A stretch of 54,311 bases of DNA from Thermoflexales bacterium (GTDB lineage Bacteria; Chloroflexota; Anaerolineae; J036; Brachytrichaceae). Both the position numbers and the translations under genes were made by a program. This document shows, piece after piece, positions 30,586 through 38,981 of the stretch; position 1 is the first letter of the stretch, and each line of letters begins with the position of its first letter. The stretch is from contig JANWVF010000110.1 of the NCBI GenBank assembly GCA_025056965.1, forward strand, positions 1 to 54,311. The letters run 5' to 3'. Below the pieces are notes generated by a model. It had not been told where the DNA came from. It worked only from the letters and a program-made list of their open reading frames with translations, and ran no database searches.

Positions 30586-30607
30586 TGAAGGTTTCATGCG
30601 CGTCCGC

Positions 30608-30739
30608 CTCTCATCTTCCAGTTATCCTGCCGGAATTGGCACCGTTTCGCATCCGGATTCCGGTTCTACCCGCGAATCTAGGATCGCGAAGGTTGCCGAG
30701 GCTTCGTCGGGCCGGTCCCTCCGCCTCTCTGGATAAGAG
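30608..30739 (-). ncRNA. SAM-I (S-box) riboswitch aptamer upstream of metK
   Basis: Read on the minus strand, P1 pairs CTCTTATC (30739-30732) with GATGAGAG (30615-30608). Between them lie the conserved CAGAGAGGCGGAGGGACCGG and CCCGACGAAGCCTCGGCAACC-like core (GACGAAGCC then CGGCAACC), and GGTGCCAATTCCGGC before the last helix. These are hallmark S-box elements. With the terminator downstream, SAM binding should stop transcription of metK and probably bioY. Confidence 0.97.
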
Positions 30740-30794
30740 CGCGCGATCGGGCTAATAGCGCTTGCCCAGGACTCCTAGTCCCGGACAAGCTTAG

Positions 30795-30800
30795 ATTATA
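30795..30800 (-). promoter_or_regulatory. Probable -10 element of the metK-bioY transcript
   Basis: A perfect TATAAT is read on the minus strand at 30800-30795. It would start transcription near 30788, about 50 bases before the SAM-I aptamer. No good -35 hexamer is visible at 16-18 bases, so the call is tentative. Confidence 0.45.
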
Positions 30801-30936
30801 CGCGCCTGAGAGGATGCGGCGAGGGCGCATCTCAAGCTCGCGCCGTCGCGAGTGGCCGGGCGGAGGTGCGCGGGCAATGCGCCGGTCGAACGATCTGATC
30901 GCCTATTCGACGCGAAGAGTGCATACAATCCCCTGC

Positions 30937-31878
30937 GTGAAAGGCATCGCGCACTTCGCCTCTGGCCTGTGCGTCGCTTCGTTTGTGCCGGGCGTGGCCG
31001 AACAAGCTGCGCAGGGCAGCCTGTTGATAGCGCTGGGTGGGGCATGCGCGATGCTGCCCGACACGCTCGACTTTCGCTTCGCCAAGTTCATTGAGCGGCG
31101 CGACGCGGACATCGTTCCCAGCCGCGAGCGTCCTGATCCGCAGGCTCTGGCCGATGCGCTGGCGCGTGAGTTCGCCCTGGTCGCGCCGGGGCGTCCGCGC
31201 ACCGTGCAGCTTCACCCTCTGCGCCTCACCGCGGTGGACTGGGTGACCTATGCGCTGCGCTTCGACGTGGATCGCGGCGACGTCGTGGTGACGATGGACG
31301 GCGTTGAGGCGCGCGCCCACGTGGGCAAACTAGACTACCAATACGAAGGCGCGCTGGAGGTCATCGAGCTGGGTGGGCCTTCGCTCAGGCTGTCACAAGG
31401 CGCAAACGGCTATCAGGTCGAGTTCCTGCCCTGGCATCGCCAGTGGTCACATTCGTTGACGCTGGCGGCCGTAGTGGGCGCGGCGCTGGCGTTACTCATC
31501 AGTCCGACTGCTGGTTTGGTGGGCGGGTTAGGCTATGCCGTGCATGTGTTGGAAGACCAGCTCGGCTACCTCGGCTCGAACCTGTTCTGGCCGTTCACGC
31601 GCCGACGCTTCGAGGGCATGAAACTGTTGCACTCCGGCGACGCCATCCCTAACCTCGTGACGGTTTGGCTGTCGCTCACGTTGCTGCTGCTCAATCTAGA
31701 TCGCGCGCGCGACTTGCCGCTCATCGCAACCGGGCCGTTCCTCGGCTTCGCGGTGGTGCTGCCGGTGACGTTGTTGATCGTGGTCTACGCACGGCGCAAG
31801 TGGCGGCGCTATACCGCTTCGTTGCAGGCTGCGCGCAACCGCGATGCATTGGCGGAGGGCGAAGACGCCCTGGGCTAG
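30937..31878 (+). CDS. DUF457-type membrane protein (predicted metal-dependent hydrolase family)
   Basis: A protein of about 313 residues resembling the YdjM/DUF457 family of membrane proteins with conserved His and Asp residues. From GTG 30937 it starts MKGIAHFASGLCVASF, the usual family beginning. LPDTLDFRF follows and the His motif HRQWSHSLTL lies near residue 176. Three or more helices occupy the C-terminal half, with HVLEDQLGYLGSNLFWPF between them. About 110 residues of soluble sequence are inserted between the first and second motifs. An upstream ATG at 30814 would add 41 low-complexity Arg-rich residues and is less likely. The enzymatic activity of the family is not established. Confidence 0.75.
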   Translation: MKGIAHFASGLCVASFVPGVAEQAAQGSLLIALGGACAMLPDTLDFRFAKFIERRDADIVPSRERPDPQALADALAREFALVAPGRPRTVQLHPLRLTAVDWVTYALRFDVDRGDVVVTMDGVEARAHVGKLDYQYEGALEVIELGGPSLRLSQGANGYQVEFLPWHRQWSHSLTLAAVVGAALALLISPTAGLVGGLGYAVHVLEDQLGYLGSNLFWPFTRRRFEGMKLLHSGDAIPNLVTVWLSLTLLLLNLDRARDLPLIATGPFLGFAVVLPVTLLIVVYARRKWRRYTASLQAARNRDALAEGEDALG

Positions 31879-32292
31879 TCAGTCGAACTGCGTCGGCACG
31901 CTGGCGGCGCATAGCACCAGCTCCTGCGCGGCGCGCACGCTGCGCATGATCTTGGCGAAGTTGCCCTTGAGCTTGAGCTGGTTGGTCATCAAGGCCTTGA
32001 TCGGGTCAATCTCGCGGTTGATGACGCGACGCCAGTTCTTGGCCGGCGCCCAGATGCGGAATTCGGGGTTGCGTTCGCTTTCGTCCTGAGCCAAGAAGGC
32101 CTCGCGACATTCGCCGTGCCATAGGTCGAGATACATCAGCTTGCGTTCGCTGTCGGGTTGGCCGGCCTCCGGCTCAACGATGAACCAGAAGTCGCCTTCC
32201 CACGTCTTGGCCGCTTCGCGATATGCCGCGCTGGCGTTGATCGCATCTTTGAAGGCTGCGACCCACTCCGGTGTGGCAAAGGGGATGCTCAT
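31879..32292 (-). CDS. SCP2 sterol-transfer-like domain protein
   Basis: A 137-residue soluble protein resembling SCP2-type lipid-binding domains. Typical parts are the opening FATPEWVAAFKDAINAS, a strand block around GDFWFIVEP, and the helical end DPIKALMTNQLKLKGNFAKIMR, which resembles the family's C-terminal LKGDMGKLM-type segment. ATG 32292 is chosen over an ATG at 32355 because homologues begin close to this position. It abuts the DUF457 gene end to end, converging. Ligand unknown. Confidence 0.75.
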   Translation of the reverse strand: MSIPFATPEWVAAFKDAINASAAYREAAKTWEGDFWFIVEPEAGQPDSERKLMYLDLWHGECREAFLAQDESERNPEFRIWAPAKNWRRVINREIDPIKALMTNQLKLKGNFAKIMRSVRAAQELVLCAASVPTQFD

Positions 32293-32406
32293 GCGCAACC
32301 ATTCTACCGATCTCGCGTCGGCGCGCGCGGCGAAGGGCGCCACGGAATGGCACACCCCCTAGCATCCGCCGGCACGATCGGCGCCTCGCTTAACATTAGG
32401 GCAGCC

Positions 32407-33579
32407 ATGCGCATCGCTTTGATCGCCGGCGAATACCCGCCGCTGCAAGGTGGCCTAGGCGACTACACGCGCCGGCTGGCCTTGGCGCTGGCCGAGCTTG
32501 GCCACGAGCCGCACGTGTTGACCAAATTCGTCGCCGGCGCGCCGACCATCGAACAGGAGGGCGGCGTGACCGTGCATCGTCTGGTCACGGCGTGGAACTG
32601 GGAGACGCGCCGACGCATCGAGGGCTTCAATCGCTTGTTCCACCCCGACGTGTTGAATTTGCAATATCAGGCGGCTGCGTATCAAATGCATCCGGCGATC
32701 AACTTGTTGCCCGCTGCCCTGGCCAAGCGCACCCCCATCGTGGTCACCTTCCACGATCTCCGCGCGCCGTATCTCTTCCCCAAAGCCGGCTTTCTGCGCT
32801 GGAAGTCCATCGTCATGATGGCGAAGGGCGCTTCGGCCTGCATCACGACGAACGTCGAAGATCGCGATACCCTCTTGCGAGAGGGCGTGCGCGACGTGGC
32901 GATGATCCCGATCGGCAGCAACATCACGCCGGTCGCCCTGGACGGCTTCGACCGCGCCGCGTGGATGCGCGCGCGGGATATTCCGGATGGCACAGTCCTG
33001 ATCGGTTACTTCGGCTTCATGAACGAGAGCAAGGGCGGCGAAACGCTGATCCGCGCCTTGAGTGAGCTGCGCCGGCGCGGCTTGAACGTGGGGCTGTTGC
33101 ACATCGGCGGACAGGTCGGCGACAGCGATCCTACCAACATCGCGTATGCCGCGCGCTTGCAGCGTCTCGCCGTCGAGCTCGATGTGGATCGGCAGATTTA
33201 TCTCACCGGCTTCCTCGACGAGCGCGGCGTGAGCGAAGCGTTCGCAGCCTGCGCATGCGTTGCCCTGCCGTATCGCGATGGCGCATCCTTCCGTCGCGGC
33301 ACGCTGATGGCAGCGCTGGCGCATGGTTGTCCAATCGTTACTACCAGGCCGCGCGTGGCGCTGCCGGAGTTGGTGGACGAGCTAAACGTGCTGCTCACGC
33401 CGCCCGACGACGCCTCGGCGCTGGCGCAGGCGATCGCTCGCGTGATTGCCGATGACGCGCTGCGGTATCGGTTGCGGGCCGGCGCGGCAGCACTGAGCAA
33501 GCGCTTTCAATGGGACGCCATTGCCGACCAAGCGGCCAAACTTTTCGAGCGAATCGCGAATCGGTCGCCGGCCGATTGA
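32407..33579 (+). CDS. Glycosyltransferase family 4-like protein
   Basis: A 390-residue GT-B fold glycosyltransferase. It opens with MRIALIAGEYPPLQGGLGDYTRRLA, the usual nucleotide-sugar transferase start with a Gly-rich loop. The C-terminal Rossmann domain includes IGYFGFMNESKGGETLIRAL, LHIGGQVGD, ACACVALPYRDGASFRRGTL and a region near PIVTTRPRVALPELVD where the donor is bound. ATG 32407 is supported by the family start; the open frame extends further upstream, antisense to the SCP2 gene. It is followed seven bases later by a methyltransferase, so the two probably act together, perhaps in surface glycan synthesis. Donor and acceptor are unknown. Confidence 0.87.
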   Translation: MRIALIAGEYPPLQGGLGDYTRRLALALAELGHEPHVLTKFVAGAPTIEQEGGVTVHRLVTAWNWETRRRIEGFNRLFHPDVLNLQYQAAAYQMHPAINLLPAALAKRTPIVVTFHDLRAPYLFPKAGFLRWKSIVMMAKGASACITTNVEDRDTLLREGVRDVAMIPIGSNITPVALDGFDRAAWMRARDIPDGTVLIGYFGFMNESKGGETLIRALSELRRRGLNVGLLHIGGQVGDSDPTNIAYAARLQRLAVELDVDRQIYLTGFLDERGVSEAFAACACVALPYRDGASFRRGTLMAALAHGCPIVTTRPRVALPELVDELNVLLTPPDDASALAQAIARVIADDALRYRLRAGAAALSKRFQWDAIADQAAKLFERIANRSPAD

Positions 33580-33588
33580 TATACTTTG

Positions 33589-34416
33589 ATGCGGCCGACG
33601 ATGAGCGATCCGCGACCCAACGCGCACGAGGCGCCGCTGCCGTCCGACTTATACGACGAAAACTACTTCCTCACGGCCTGCGAGGGCTACGATGAGTTCC
33701 TCAAGACCGAGGGCGAGCATCTCTCGCGGCGGCTGCGCCAAGCTTTCGAGTTCGCTTCGGTGTCGCCGGGCATGAGCGTGCTCGACCTGGGCTGCGGGCG
33801 CGGTGAGATCGTTCGGCGCGTCGCGCGAATCGGCGCCAAATCCTTCGGCATTGACTACGCGCGCGCTGCCGTCCGGCTGACCCAGCGCATTATGCAGAAC
33901 GAGACCGGCACCTATGGCATCGCGCGTGCCGATGCGAAAAACCTGCCCTTTACCGATGCAGCGTTCGACCGCGTGCTGATGTTCGACGTAGTCGAGCATC
34001 TGCAGCCGTGGGAGCTGGAGACCTGTTTGCGCGAAGTGTGGCGCGTCCTCAAGCCGGCCGGACAGATCGTCGTGCATACTGCGCCGAATCGCTGGTACGA
34101 CGCCTATGCGTATCCGGTCGTGCGCACCATTCGCACGATGATGGGGCAGGGGCATAAATATCCGAAGAACCCACGCGCGCTCAACGTGGCGATCAACACC
34201 GAGGTACACGTCAACGAGCAAGATATGCTGCGCCTGCGCCGCTACCTGGTGCGCGCCGGTTTCAAGCGCGTGCGAGTGTGGTTAGACACACCGCCGCAGA
34301 ATCGCAGCGAAGGCGCCGTGATGAGCATGCTGCGCTACGTCGCGTTCAACTGGGTGCCGTTCGCCTGGTTCTTCCAGCGCGAAGTCTTCGCCGTGGGCGC
34401 CAAGCTTGCGGACTGA
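33589..34416 (+). CDS. Class I SAM-dependent methyltransferase
   Basis: A 275-residue methyltransferase with motif I VLDLGCGRGEIVRRVA near residue 63, an acidic residue after the second strand in FGIDYARAAV, ARADAKNLPF, and FDVVEHLQPWELETCLREVWRVLKPAGQIVVH. The start could be ATG 33589 or 33601. The C-terminal third contains a hydrophobic stretch near YVAFNWVPFAWFF. It follows the glycosyltransferase closely, suggesting a shared pathway. Substrate unknown. Confidence 0.85.
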   Translation: MRPTMSDPRPNAHEAPLPSDLYDENYFLTACEGYDEFLKTEGEHLSRRLRQAFEFASVSPGMSVLDLGCGRGEIVRRVARIGAKSFGIDYARAAVRLTQRIMQNETGTYGIARADAKNLPFTDAAFDRVLMFDVVEHLQPWELETCLREVWRVLKPAGQIVVHTAPNRWYDAYAYPVVRTIRTMMGQGHKYPKNPRALNVAINTEVHVNEQDMLRLRRYLVRAGFKRVRVWLDTPPQNRSEGAVMSMLRYVAFNWVPFAWFFQREVFAVGAKLAD

Positions 34417-34463
34417 CTTGCTCCTAGCTGCCGATACCGACAACCCCTTGATACGAACCGAGT

Positions 34464-34724
34464 ATGTCCAAGAAATCACGTCGCGAAAGAAGACCCAACC
34501 TGCCCCCGGAGGCGTTCAACGTGCCCGTGCGCGCGTCTGCGCCGGCATCACCGGATGCAAAAGCCGGGCCGGCCAAGGCGGATGCCGCAGCGCCCTCCTC
34601 CATGCCCGCGGTGGCGAACCTGCGTCGCGAGTACGGCGAAGTGCTCGATGATCTGCGGCTGACCTCGCTGATCTTTCTCGCGATCGTCGCCGTCATGGTT
34701 GTGCTGTCGTTCGTCGTTCGCTAA
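34464..34724 (+). CDS. Small single-pass membrane protein, unknown function
   Basis: An 86-residue protein with a basic N-terminus (SKKSRRERRP), an Ala/Pro-rich middle and one C-terminal membrane helix (SLIFLAIVAVMVVLSFVV, about 67-84) ending in Arg. The layout suggests a tail-anchored cytoplasmic domain. It lies between two methyltransferase genes on the same strand. No family recognised. Confidence 0.55.
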   Translation: MSKKSRRERRPNLPPEAFNVPVRASAPASPDAKAGPAKADAAAPSSMPAVANLRREYGEVLDDLRLTSLIFLAIVAVMVVLSFVVR

Positions 34725-34761
34725 CCCATGATCGGCGCACAGTGCGCTGGCGTACTGCCTC

Positions 34762-35973
34762 ATGTCGTCTGCCGTCGTCGTCCTCAAATCTGGGCGTGAC
34801 CGCTCCGTCCGTCAGCGCCACCCGCGCCTGTTCGCCAGCGCCATTAAGGAAGTCTCCGGCAAGCCCAGGGATGGCGACGTCGTTGACGTCACCGACAACA
34901 AAGGCGAGTGGCTGGCGCGCGGCGTGATTAACCGGCAGGCGCAAATCGCGGTGCGCTTGCTCACCTGGGACCGCGATGAGACGGTAGATGAGGCCTTCTG
35001 GCGACGGCGCGTGCATGCGGCCATTGCGCGGCGCAAGTGCGACCCGGCCCTCAAGCACACCGATGCGATTCGCTGGGTCTTCGGTGAGAGCGATGGCTTG
35101 CCGGGCCTAATCGTTGACGGCTATGCCGGCTGGCTCGTCGCCGAAATCTCGACCCTCGCTGCCTGGCGCGCCCTGCCGATTCTGACGGATGCCTTGAATG
35201 AGGCGCTTGCGCCGCGGGGGATCGTGCAGCGCACAGACGAAGAGCGCTTGGCGCATGAATTCGGCGGCGCGGTGCCGCGCACCGTGCGCGAGGCTTTGAA
35301 TGACGAAGCGCCGAGCGATCCGATCGAGATTCATGAGCGTGGGTTGCGCTTCTGGGTCAACCTCTGCAGGGGACAGAAGACCGGCTTCTACTTGGATCAG
35401 CGTGATAACCGCGCGCGGCTGGCGGCTTACTGTGCCGAAGCCACGGTGCTCAACGGGTTCTCCTATACAGGCGCGTTTGGCCTGCATGCGTTGGCCGGCG
35501 GCGCAGTGCGCGTCGTCAACGTGGACTCCAGCCGCGAGGCGCTGGCGTTAGCCGAACGCAACCTGCTCCTCAACGACGACCTGCAGGCCGGACGACGCTA
35601 CGAATGTGTCGAAGCCGACGTGTTTGACTATCTGCGCGACTTGCGCGCCCGCGACGAGCGCTTCGACGTCGTCATCCTCGATCCGCCCAAGTTTGCGCAT
35701 CACCCCGGTCAGATCGAGCGCGCGGCGCGCGCATACAAAGACCTCAATCGCGTTGGCATGGGCATCGTTAACCGTGGGGGGATTCTTGCGACGTTCTCCT
35801 GTAGCGGCGTCGTGGACGCGGCGTTGTTTCAGAAAATCATCTTCAGCGCGGCGCTGGAGGCCGGGCGCGAGGCAAGGATCATCGAGCGGTTGACGCAAGC
35901 CAGCGATCACCCCGTGTTGCTCAGCTTCCCGGAGGCGGAATACTTGAAAGGACTAATCTGTCGGATCGAATGA
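34762..35973 (+). CDS. rlmI: RlmI-like 23S rRNA (cytosine-C5) methyltransferase
   Basis: A 403-residue SAM-dependent RNA methyltransferase. An N-terminal PUA domain covers about 5-80 (VVVLKSGRDRSVRQRHPRLF, then GDVVDVTDNKGEWLARGV). A linker domain follows, and a Rossmann methyltransferase domain starts near 205 with GQKTGFYLDQRDNR, VLNGFSYTGAFGLHALAGGA and FDVVILDPPKFAHHPGQ. The CSGVVD-containing segment near 350 (ATFSCSGVVDAALF) matches the RlmI active-site Cys region. The stop overlaps the dgkA start by four bases. RlmI of E. coli modifies C1962; the same target is inferred. Confidence 0.87.
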   Translation: MSSAVVVLKSGRDRSVRQRHPRLFASAIKEVSGKPRDGDVVDVTDNKGEWLARGVINRQAQIAVRLLTWDRDETVDEAFWRRRVHAAIARRKCDPALKHTDAIRWVFGESDGLPGLIVDGYAGWLVAEISTLAAWRALPILTDALNEALAPRGIVQRTDEERLAHEFGGAVPRTVREALNDEAPSDPIEIHERGLRFWVNLCRGQKTGFYLDQRDNRARLAAYCAEATVLNGFSYTGAFGLHALAGGAVRVVNVDSSREALALAERNLLLNDDLQAGRRYECVEADVFDYLRDLRARDERFDVVILDPPKFAHHPGQIERAARAYKDLNRVGMGIVNRGGILATFSCSGVVDAALFQKIIFSAALEAGREARIIERLTQASDHPVLLSFPEAEYLKGLICRIE

Positions 35974-36353
35974 AGTCGCCCAGCCTGATCGCCTCATTTC
36001 GCTTTGCCTTCGCCGGCATCGCCTATGCCTTTCGCACCCAGCGCAACCTAAGGGTTCATCTCGGCGTCATGCTGGCCGTGGTAGTTGTGGGCTTCGTGCT
36101 GAGGCTTTCGCCGGAGCAGTGGGCGATCCTGGCGTTGGCGTCGGGCTTGGTCTTTCAGGCCGAGCTGATGAATACGGCGTTGGAGGCGGTCGTGGACCGC
36201 GTCTCGCCCGAATTTCACGCGCTGGCGAAGGCGGCGAAGGACTGTGCGGCCGGCGCAGTCTTCTTGACTGCCCTGTGCGCCGTGATCGTTGGCCTGTTGG
36301 TGCTCGGTCCGCCGTTGATCGGCGCATTGACGGCATGGCTGGCCAGGGCATGA
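35970..36353 (+). CDS. dgkA: Diacylglycerol/undecaprenol kinase family protein
   Basis: A 127-residue membrane protein of the DgkA family, phosphorylating diacylglycerol or undecaprenol. Three helices are visible. The signature reads AELMNTALEAVVDRVSPEFHALAKAAKDCAAG-like; key parts are LMNTALEAVVD and LAKAAKDCAAGAVF. In Gram-positive-type envelopes the substrate is usually undecaprenol. The start overlaps the rlmI stop, so the two are co-translated. Confidence 0.92.
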   Translation: MKSPSLIASFRFAFAGIAYAFRTQRNLRVHLGVMLAVVVVGFVLRLSPEQWAILALASGLVFQAELMNTALEAVVDRVSPEFHALAKAAKDCAAGAVFLTALCAVIVGLLVLGPPLIGALTAWLARA

Positions 36354-36398
36354 AGGCCCGCGCCGGCTAACAGCCGAAGATCCTGCATAATCGCCGGC

Positions 36399-37631
36399 AT
36401 GACGATCAAACAGGCCTCACCTCAGGGCATCACCTGGTTTCAGGACGCGCGCTTCGGGATGTTCATCCATTGGGGGTTGTATTCCATCCTGGGCCGCCAG
36501 GAATGGGTCATGCACATCGAGCGCATCCCGGTAGCGGAATATGAGAAGCTGATGCAGCGATTCAACCCCACGGCGTTCGACGCCGACACGTGGGTGAGCA
36601 TCGCCGCCCAGGCCGGGCAGAAATACATCGTGATTACCAGCCGGCATCACGATGGCTTCTCGATGTATGACACCGCGCTGAGCGATTACAAGGTCACCAA
36701 CACGCCGTTCAAGCGCGATCCGCTCGCCGAATTGGCGAACGCCTGCGCAAAGCGCGGCGATGTCAAGCTCGGCTTTTACGTGTCGCTGCTGGACTGGCAT
36801 CACCCGGCCTATCGCTTCCGCGAAGAGAGCGGCTTGGCCTGGAGCGACTATCTCGAATTCCTGCATGGACAGGTGCGCGAGCTTTGCACCAATTTCGGGC
36901 CGATCGCCTGCATCTGGTTCGATGGGGACTGGCCGAATCACAAGCTCGACGAGACTAACGCCTATTTCGCTCCCGGCGGCTCGTTCGAGTATGACAAGCT
37001 GTATGACATGATCCACACCCTGCAGCCCGACGCCGTCATCCACAACAACCGGCACGACCGGCCGCTGCCCGGCGAGGACGTGCAAGGCTTCGAGCAAGAT
37101 CTGCCCGGCGAAAACACTGCCGGTTTTAACGAGACGCGCATCTTCGATCTGCCGATCGAGGTGTGCATGACGATCAACGACCACTGGGGCTACCATGCCG
37201 AGGATGACAACCACAAAAGCACGCGCACGCTGATCCACAAATTGGTGCGCAGCGCGGCGCATGGTGGGAATTACCTGCTCAACGTCGGGCCGACGGCGGA
37301 AGGGGTGATCTTGCCGATACACGTACAGCGCTTGCGCGCCATGGGCGCATGGCTGGCCGTCAACGGTGAATCCATCTACGCTACGCGCAAAGGGGCGATT
37401 CCCGCGACGCCTGAGGTCGTGAGCACGCGCCGGGGAGACGTGCACTATCTCCACGTGCTGGACTACGTCAGCGACGAGGTTTACGTGCCGGGCGTCCCCC
37501 CGACGGCGCAGGCAACCCTGCTGCGCAGTGGCGCATCGGTGCGCGTCAAGCCGGCCAAGGGCGGCATCCGGCTGGTGCTGCCGGAGGAGACCCGCGATCC
37601 GTTCGACACCGTGGTGAAGCTACAGATGTGA
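36399..37631 (+). CDS. Alpha-L-fucosidase, GH29 family
   Basis: A 410-residue glycoside hydrolase that releases alpha-linked fucose. The N-terminal barrel starts with [20 protein letters not shown], then [15 protein letters not shown], and the nucleophile Asp sits in [25 protein letters not shown] near residue 295 is a further family block. A small beta domain closes the protein. There is no signal peptide, so it is probably cytoplasmic and acts on imported oligosaccharides. It follows dgkA after a 45-base gap; a functional link is doubtful. Confidence 0.92.
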   Translation: MTIKQASPQGITWFQDARFGMFIHWGLYSILGRQEWVMHIERIPVAEYEKLMQRFNPTAFDADTWVSIAAQAGQKYIVITSRHHDGFSMYDTALSDYKVTNTPFKRDPLAELANACAKRGDVKLGFYVSLLDWHHPAYRFREESGLAWSDYLEFLHGQVRELCTNFGPIACIWFDGDWPNHKLDETNAYFAPGGSFEYDKLYDMIHTLQPDAVIHNNRHDRPLPGEDVQGFEQDLPGENTAGFNETRIFDLPIEVCMTINDHWGYHAEDDNHKSTRTLIHKLVRSAAHGGNYLLNVGPTAEGVILPIHVQRLRAMGAWLAVNGESIYATRKGAIPATPEVVSTRRGDVHYLHVLDYVSDEVYVPGVPPTAQATLLRSGASVRVKPAKGGIRLVLPEETRDPFDTVVKLQM

Positions 37632-37795
37632 GACGCGCGTCGGCGCGCGCCAAGCGTGGCTTTGGCCGGCGCGAGCGGAATCTCGGCAGTGGCCGGACTG
37701 CGCTTTCGGCGAGGTTTTTAAGCGTGTTGAGATGCCGAGCGCAGCCGGTGCGTTGGCTAACCGAGCAGGTCAGCATCCACCCAGCTGAATCTGTG

Positions 37796-38935
37796 CTAGG
37801 TTGGCTCGAAGCGCTCTTTGCCGAAATACAGGCGCGCCGCGTTGCGGTGCAGGATGTCGAGCGCGGCCGCGTCCGCTTCTGCGGACGACAGGTCACCATC
37901 CGCGACGGCATGCGACAACACCTCGGCGATGATCTCGCGACCGCAACGCGCGCCTAAGTAGAACGTCTCCGGGATGAGGTGGGCATCGGTGGAGAACATG
38001 ACCTTGCTGACCGGCGCCAGCTCTAGCGCTGCGCTCACGGCGAAGCGCATCCCCGGACGGCTCAGGTAAGGCAACGCCAGCCCCAAGTCGAGATAGGCGT
38101 TTGGATAGACCGCTGCCAAGTAGCCACCCTCGCGCGTGAAGGGATAGCAGGCGTGCAACAGCACGATCGGCGCGCCGCGCAGCGCGGCATTTTCAAAGAT
38201 CGGGCGAAGGTGCAACGGATTGGCCGTGCGCAGATCCAGGTCGGGGTCGCCGAAGCCGGTGTGGAACTGCACCGGCACACGGTCGCGCGCGGCGATCTCG
38301 AGCATCGTCCAGACCAACCAATCGTTGAGCGGCTTATCTGCGACGCGCACCGGCTCGCCGCGCTCGGCCCGGGCGCGCAGCGCGATGAATGCACGTTCTG
38401 CGCCCTGCGCATCCATGGGTTGAACATCCAGGCCGGTGCGATAGGCCACGATGCTCTTGAAGCCGATAACATCCGGGCCGCGCGCCTCTAGGGCGGCCCG
38501 AAAGGCTTCGCAAAAACGCGGCCAGGTGGCGTGCTGCGCGATCAACTGGGCTGCCAGATGCTCGATGCGGATGAAACGATAAGTCGGCGCGAACCGGTTG
38601 TGCCATGCCGTGGGCATGATGCGATCTGGCATGAACCCGTCGTCCAGCAACAGCGCCGCGAAGCCGCCCGCGTCGAACAGCACCTGTGCCGTCTGCTCGT
38701 AGCCTAGCCGCGCGCGTGCGTCGAGCAACCCCTCCAGCGTAGGGGCGCAACCCAGCACCTCGGCCAACTGGCGCAAGCTGCGCTTGAAGAAAAGCGTCTC
38801 GTACACATGTCGCGAGACGATCTCCTGCGCATAGCCTTCGGTAAACGCCGCCGTCAGCGTGAAATTGGCCATGGCCTCCGGCCTCAGCAGGTTATGCGCG
38901 TGATGATCGAGGATGGGGATGTGGCTTAGATTCAT
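37796..38935 (-). CDS. Amidohydrolase-2 family protein (FluG N-terminal-like)
   Basis: A 379-residue metal-dependent hydrolase with a TIM-barrel fold. The metal-binding HxH appears in ILDHHAHNLL at about 8-17. VQFHTGFGDPDLDL near 225 and IVLLHACYPFTREGGYLA near 260 supply further metal His residues, and FSTDAHLIPETFYLGAR near 320 has the Asp. The gene sits 46 bases after a glutamine-synthetase-like gene on the same strand. In fungal FluG and related bacterial proteins these two domains are fused in this pairing. The substrate is unknown; a gamma-glutamylated amine is plausible. Confidence 0.85.
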   Translation of the reverse strand: MNLSHIPILDHHAHNLLRPEAMANFTLTAAFTEGYAQEIVSRHVYETLFFKRSLRQLAEVLGCAPTLEGLLDARARLGYEQTAQVLFDAGGFAALLLDDGFMPDRIMPTAWHNRFAPTYRFIRIEHLAAQLIAQHATWPRFCEAFRAALEARGPDVIGFKSIVAYRTGLDVQPMDAQGAERAFIALRARAERGEPVRVADKPLNDWLVWTMLEIAARDRVPVQFHTGFGDPDLDLRTANPLHLRPIFENAALRGAPIVLLHACYPFTREGGYLAAVYPNAYLDLGLALPYLSRPGMRFAVSAALELAPVSKVMFSTDAHLIPETFYLGARCGREIIAEVLSHAVADGDLSSAEADAAALDILHRNAARLYFGKERFEPT

Positions 38936-38981
38936 GGGAAGTATTTGACGCGGCCTCGCTGCGTTCAGCGCGAAGGCGCAA

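Noticed and set aside
32158-32406. Upstream extension of the glycosyltransferase
   Set aside because: It lies antisense to the SCP2 gene; the GT4 fold begins at MRIALIAGEYPP from ATG 32407.
36417-37454. 345-codon minus-strand frame opposite the GH29 fucosidase
   Set aside because: It mirrors the fucosidase reading frame, has no Shine-Dalgarno site and no recognisable domain.
37628-37957. Plus-strand frame after the fucosidase
   Set aside because: Starts at the fucosidase stop and runs antisense into the amidohydrolase. The 164-base convergent gap shows only a weak hairpin (GCAGT/ACTGC) with a T run too far away to call a terminator.
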